Source: Cyclostephanos tholiformis (taxonomy: Eukaryota; Bacillariophyta; Thalassiosirophyceae; Thalassiosirales; Thalassiosiraceae). From it: a DNA stretch of 10,259 nt. The DNA lies in assembly GCA_036939975.1 (NCBI GenBank), contig JALLPB010001165.1, positions 1-10,259 of the forward strand, read 5' to 3'. Of this stretch, positions 7,723-10,259 are shown in pieces; the first letter of the stretch is position 1, and each line of letters starts with the position of its first letter. Below the pieces are notes generated by a model, which searched no databases, was not told where the DNA came from, and worked only from the letters and a program-made list of their open reading frames with translations. The position numbers and the translations under genes were made by a program.

Positions 7723-7800
7723 ATTGTTGGCACGTGATTATTCTTCGGGCGAGATTATAATTTATTTCGTTGGATGGACGATGGGGTTTGATTATTGGAT
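7723..7800 (-). promoter_or_regulatory. THF1 5' flank with CACGTG palindrome and TATA-like sequence
   Basis: A CACGTG hexamer (7731-7736) lies 8 bases upstream of the THF1 ATG. A TATAAT-like sequence (ATTATAAT, 7754-7761 on either strand) lies about 32 bases upstream. CACGTG is the core recognised by many plant and algal bZIP/bHLH factors, including light-responsive ones. Its position so close to the ATG means it may simply be 5' UTR sequence. Function is inference. Confidence 0.35.
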
Positions 7801-8790
7801 ATCGTGATCGATGAATGGACGTTTGAGAGAGGAGGGTAAGAAAGAGATAAGCAAAATGTTTGTTTCAGTCATTGAATAGAACTGACGGATGATCGATTAA
7901 CGACGCTGAGGCAGGGAGAGCTAACAGCCAGGTCATACCTTCTTCGTCAATCAGCAACGAGACAGATTATCGTAGGTGGTGGTGGAGTGTTTTTATTAGT
8001 ATGTACCTTCTAACTGGTTCGGAAAGGAAGAGAAGCTGGAGAGGGCAAACGCTGACGTTGTTCACTCTTTTTTGGGAGTGATGACTGATAGATTTTTTTC
8101 AGTCTGTCCGGGGAAGGGTCCCTGGGATTCGGTTTGAGTCCCCCTAGGATTATTTTACATACGGAGGAATATGTTATGTTAGTATCGTAGACTGCTGTTT
8201 TCGAGAATGCATGCCTCCGCTCGGGTTCACCCACGCGAGGGACAAGGATGACGAGCATCGATCCTTCCTGGGCGTTGCTTGGACTCATCGAACGGGGCAA
8301 CATCGTTGTGTCCCTCATTGAGAGGATGGCTCAAGGCTGGAGGCCGTTGCGGTTGGTAGGTAGAGCGATCGTGATTTCGGCATATTTTGTTCATTGCCTG
8401 GCAGGTGCCAGGTGCCTTCATAGATTCGCCGACACGACGGACGACGGGCCCTCTGAACCATTGCGGCGACGTCTACTGTATCAATGTTCAGAACAAACTA
8501 TCGGTAAAAATGAAGCTTCATAAGCACTTCCTGCAATAATGGGATATTATCATGCTATGCAGTGTTGGGCAAATCATCCACATGCAAACAAAAAATTCAG
8601 ATCGAGTACTGAACTCATGGGGAAGATAATTAAGTTCATATAAATTTCAATTTCCGCCTCTGTCTGATCATGGCGTCCCCGCCCATAGAGAGTGAAATCA
8701 CCTTATGCACAGGTGATATCGTCACACTCAAAAATGCTTAGATAATTTTACCAAATTAATATTCTCCTTTCAATTAGTTGACCAAGCATA
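7801..8790. other. About 1 kb with no convincing gene
   Basis: Two ATG-initiated frames overlap here on opposite strands: 8248-8523 plus (91 codons) and 8318-8010 minus (102 codons). Neither resembles a known family, has a clear domain, or shows splice signals that connect it to another exon. The peptides are irregular in composition. A short perfect inverted repeat (CCTGGCA-GG-TGCCAGG) lies near 8398-8413. The stretch 8524-8790 is AT-rich and probably includes the 3' UTR of the F-box gene. No tRNA or other structured RNA was recognised. Confidence 0.5.
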
Positions 8791-10011
8791 TCAACCGTCC
8801 AGTAATTCTACCGTTGGTGGGGCGACGTCAAGCGTGCTCGTCAGGTGCTGCCACGCTGGTTCGCCATTGCGTGACAATATGCTCGTCTGCGAGGGGTATT
8901 GGCAAACGTCGGGACTGGCATCGCCTGTGACCAGTAGCTTCGCCCAGAAGGAGAAAGTCTGTTTTATCTCGCGCGTGACTTCATCCTCCACCTCTTTGCT
9001 CATGTACCACAATAAAGTCTCGTTTGAGAACCGCTTCGCGATGATGCATCGCAGGAGCCTGCTGGGGTAGTTGCGCTCGTCGCCGAACGGTGCGTCGGCC
9101 ATGCGTGCGACTTCCTCGTCGTTATCCTCCTCGGCGTCCCCGTCCTCCTCGCCGTCGGGATCGTGATTAACGTCGTCATCGCGACGACGAGGATCGATGG
9201 CTTCTGCCATGGCGGCGGCTCCCATCCCCCCATCCATGACGACAGGAATTTCCTCCATCGGCTCCTCGTCGTCCAATCCCCATGGCGGCCGCGCGTCGTC
9301 GTCCTCGGCGTCATCGTCGTTGACATCCCTCCACCACTCGCCGTCTCCTCCTCCGCCTCCGCCATCCCGCGTCGCCAACGTCGTAATCGTCGCCATCGCG
9401 ATTCCGCCGACCCTGCGCTCCGGCCATCTCGGCTTCGTGAAGAGGAAGCCGTTGCCATTGCATCCCGTGCAGAAGTATACGCCGTCGTATTCCGGATCGC
9501 CCGCGCCAACCACCCTAACGCGTCGTCCCAAACCGAGCATGGGTATCGGCACGAACGGTCCGATGTTACCCCCCCGTTGCCCCACGCCATCTATCTGCTC
9601 CAACGCACGTAGCATCCTCATCGATCCGCGCAATAGTCTTCCATCCGCGTACAGGCGATGCGATCGCTGCTCGGCCGAGCGATTCGACAATTCGCGAAAG
9701 CGATGACAGGTGGCGCCGGTGCGCACGAGCGACGAGCAGTCCAGATAATCCAACACGCGCAATAGGACGTCGTCCACGGCGAGGTGCTGAAGGAAGGAGT
9801 AGTGTCGTCGTGGTCGTCGTCGTCGTTGGCGGTGATGATCCGTCGATGACGAGCGCGGCGACGATGGCGTTACAAGTCGCGCGGAGGAGGCCGAGGAGGG
9901 AGCGGCGACGGATGTGATCGATATGGTACTTCCGGGCTGATGTTGAATAACATCATCGCAAAAACAATGATCCATACCACCGCAATCGTCGACGATATCG
10001 TCCTCTTCCAT
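8791..10011 (-). CDS. F-box protein with acidic insert, single exon
   Basis: F-box proteins bind SKP1 and bring substrates to SCF ubiquitin ligases. From the ATG at 10011-10009 the protein has 406 residues; an earlier start in this frame would need GTG, and the frame closes at 10062-10060. Residues 1-70 are acidic, then Ser- and Arg-rich. The F-box spans about 77-120 (LAVDDVLLRVLDYLDCSSLV, then TCHRFREL), matching the family pattern of a Leu-rich first helix and a conserved Cys/Arg-rich end. Residues about 162-197 contain VRVVGAGDPEYDGVYFCTGC and NGFLFTKPRW, like the GAG...NGxY modules I associate with stramenopile proteins. A Gly tract and a long Asp/Glu-rich insert follow (about 216-305), after which LLRCIIAKRF and ETLLWYMSKEV look like the second half of the same module. 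Substrate unknown. The acidic and Arg-rich tracts are encoded by GAC/CGT-type triplet runs. Confidence 0.8.
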   Translation of the reverse strand: MEEDDIVDDCGGMDHCFCDDVIQHQPGSTISITSVAAPSSASSARLVTPSSPRSSSTDHHRQRRRRPRRHYSFLQHLAVDDVLLRVLDYLDCSSLVRTGATCHRFRELSNRSAEQRSHRLYADGRLLRGSMRMLRALEQIDGVGQRGGNIGPFVPIPMLGLGRRVRVVGAGDPEYDGVYFCTGCNGNGFLFTKPRWPERRVGGIAMATITTLATRDGGGGGGDGEWWRDVNDDDAEDDDARPPWGLDDEEPMEEIPVVMDGGMGAAAMAEAIDPRRRDDDVNHDPDGEEDGDAEEDNDEEVARMADAPFGDERNYPSRLLRCIIAKRFSNETLLWYMSKEVEDEVTREIKQTFSFWAKLLVTGDASPDVCQYPSQTSILSRNGEPAWQHLTSTLDVAPPTVELLDG

Positions 10012-10218
10012 CTGCTGTCTTTCCAACGTCACGATCCTCCGGTGCGCCTGTTCTCGTTTTCAATATCACAACATCGTGATTCGAAATGGACGTATGCGAG
10101 GGGACGGGCAAGCCGATCCCCATCCGATCGCGAGAGAGAGAGAGACGAGAAAATAACAATAATATCGGAGGAATGGCAAAGTCAGGGACACGCAAGCGAA
10201 GTAGGGGGTGAGTGTGGG

Positions 10219-10219
<1 letters not shown>
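10012..10219 (-). promoter_or_regulatory. 5' flank of the F-box gene with CT/GA microsatellite
   Basis: Presumed upstream region of the F-box gene. It contains a (GA)7 tract at 10132-10145, which is pyrimidine-rich CT on the gene's strand, a common feature near transcription starts. The minus-strand sequence AACGAGAACAG, ending at about 10048, resembles a splice acceptor, so a 5' UTR intron or an upstream exon is possible. No TATA box is evident. Confidence 0.3.

Positions 10220-10250
<31 letters not shown>
10220..10250. repeat. 31-base poly-G homopolymer
   Basis: An uninterrupted run of 31 G follows GTGTGGGC and is followed only by nine bases to the end of the window. Runs this long are rare in genomes and common as sequencing or assembly artefacts at contig ends, so the sequence to its right may not truly adjoin. 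Confidence 0.9.
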
Positions 10251-10251
<1 letters not shown>

Positions 10252-10259
10252 AAATCGAA

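Noticed and set aside
8100..8150. GGTTTGAGTCCCC stretch resembling the T-arm of a tRNA
   Set aside because: The flanking bases do not form a 5-bp T-stem with a 7-base loop, and no acceptor, D or anticodon stems could be laid out around it.
9000..9706. Long open frames in other phases across the F-box gene (9000-9590 minus, 9163-9612 and 9197-9706 plus)
   Set aside because: They arise from triplet-repeat, GC-rich sequence that encodes acidic and Arg-rich tracts in the real frame. Only the 8791-10011 frame contains an F-box.
9953..10195. 80-codon minus-strand frame overlapping the start of the F-box gene
   Set aside because: It begins with TTG, lies in a different frame from the F-box protein, and its N-terminal part falls in presumed 5' flanking sequence with a CT microsatellite.
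1..10259. Mobile element, CRISPR array or bacterial defence system
   Set aside because: No terminal inverted repeats, transposase or reverse-transcriptase motifs, spaced repeats or operon-like gene packing were seen. The window reads as ordinary intron-containing nuclear DNA.

Overview
The window looks like nuclear DNA of a photosynthetic stramenopile, most likely a diatom. Genes lie on both strands in convergent and divergent pairs. Short GT-AG introns (84-297 bp) interrupt several of them, one with a perfect TACTAAC branch site. One gene encodes a plastid protein whose N-terminus is a signal peptide ending in an 'AAA|F' motif followed by a Ser-rich stretch, the bipartite presequence typical of algae with complex red-lineage plastids. 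No bacterial operon, RNA gene, CRISPR array or intact mobile element was seen.

Layout from left to right. (1) 1-297: upstream region with a 17-bp tandem duplication and a TATA-like box. (2) 298-1946 (+): PRPP synthetase in two exons. The small first exon supplies the start of what looks like a mitochondrial presequence, followed by a hydrophobic segment and a Pro/Ala linker ahead of a complete catalytic core. (3) 2306-3010 (-): two-exon gene for a 187-residue multi-pass membrane protein of unknown family. (4) 3011-3352: compact divergent promoter region. (5) 3353-5904 (+): four-exon gene for a 752-residue acidic, mostly helical protein that I do not recognise. (6) 6339-7722 (-): three-exon THF1/Psb29 (thylakoid formation 1) gene. 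An 80-codon open frame follows in its 3' region, in frame after the stop. (7) 7723-8790: about 1 kb without a convincing gene, containing the THF1 promoter side and two overlapping opposite-strand ORFs of doubtful status. (8) 8791-10011 (-): single-exon F-box protein, with a putative GAG...NGVY-type module interrupted by an acidic low-complexity insert. (9) 10012-10259: its upstream region, ending in an abrupt 31-base G homopolymer that may be an assembly artefact.

The genes do not form a pathway. They appear to be ordinary nuclear housekeeping genes (nucleotide precursor synthesis, plastid biogenesis, ubiquitin-ligase substrate selection) beside two lineage-restricted unknowns. The most useful result is the reconstruction of the spliced gene models. 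Single-frame reading would miss the real N-terminus of the PRPP synthetase, the first exon of the membrane protein, both terminal exons of THF1 and the joins of the 752-residue protein. All splice sites are inferred from GT-AG signals, matching reading phase and, where available, family similarity recognised by eye. None was checked against transcripts.
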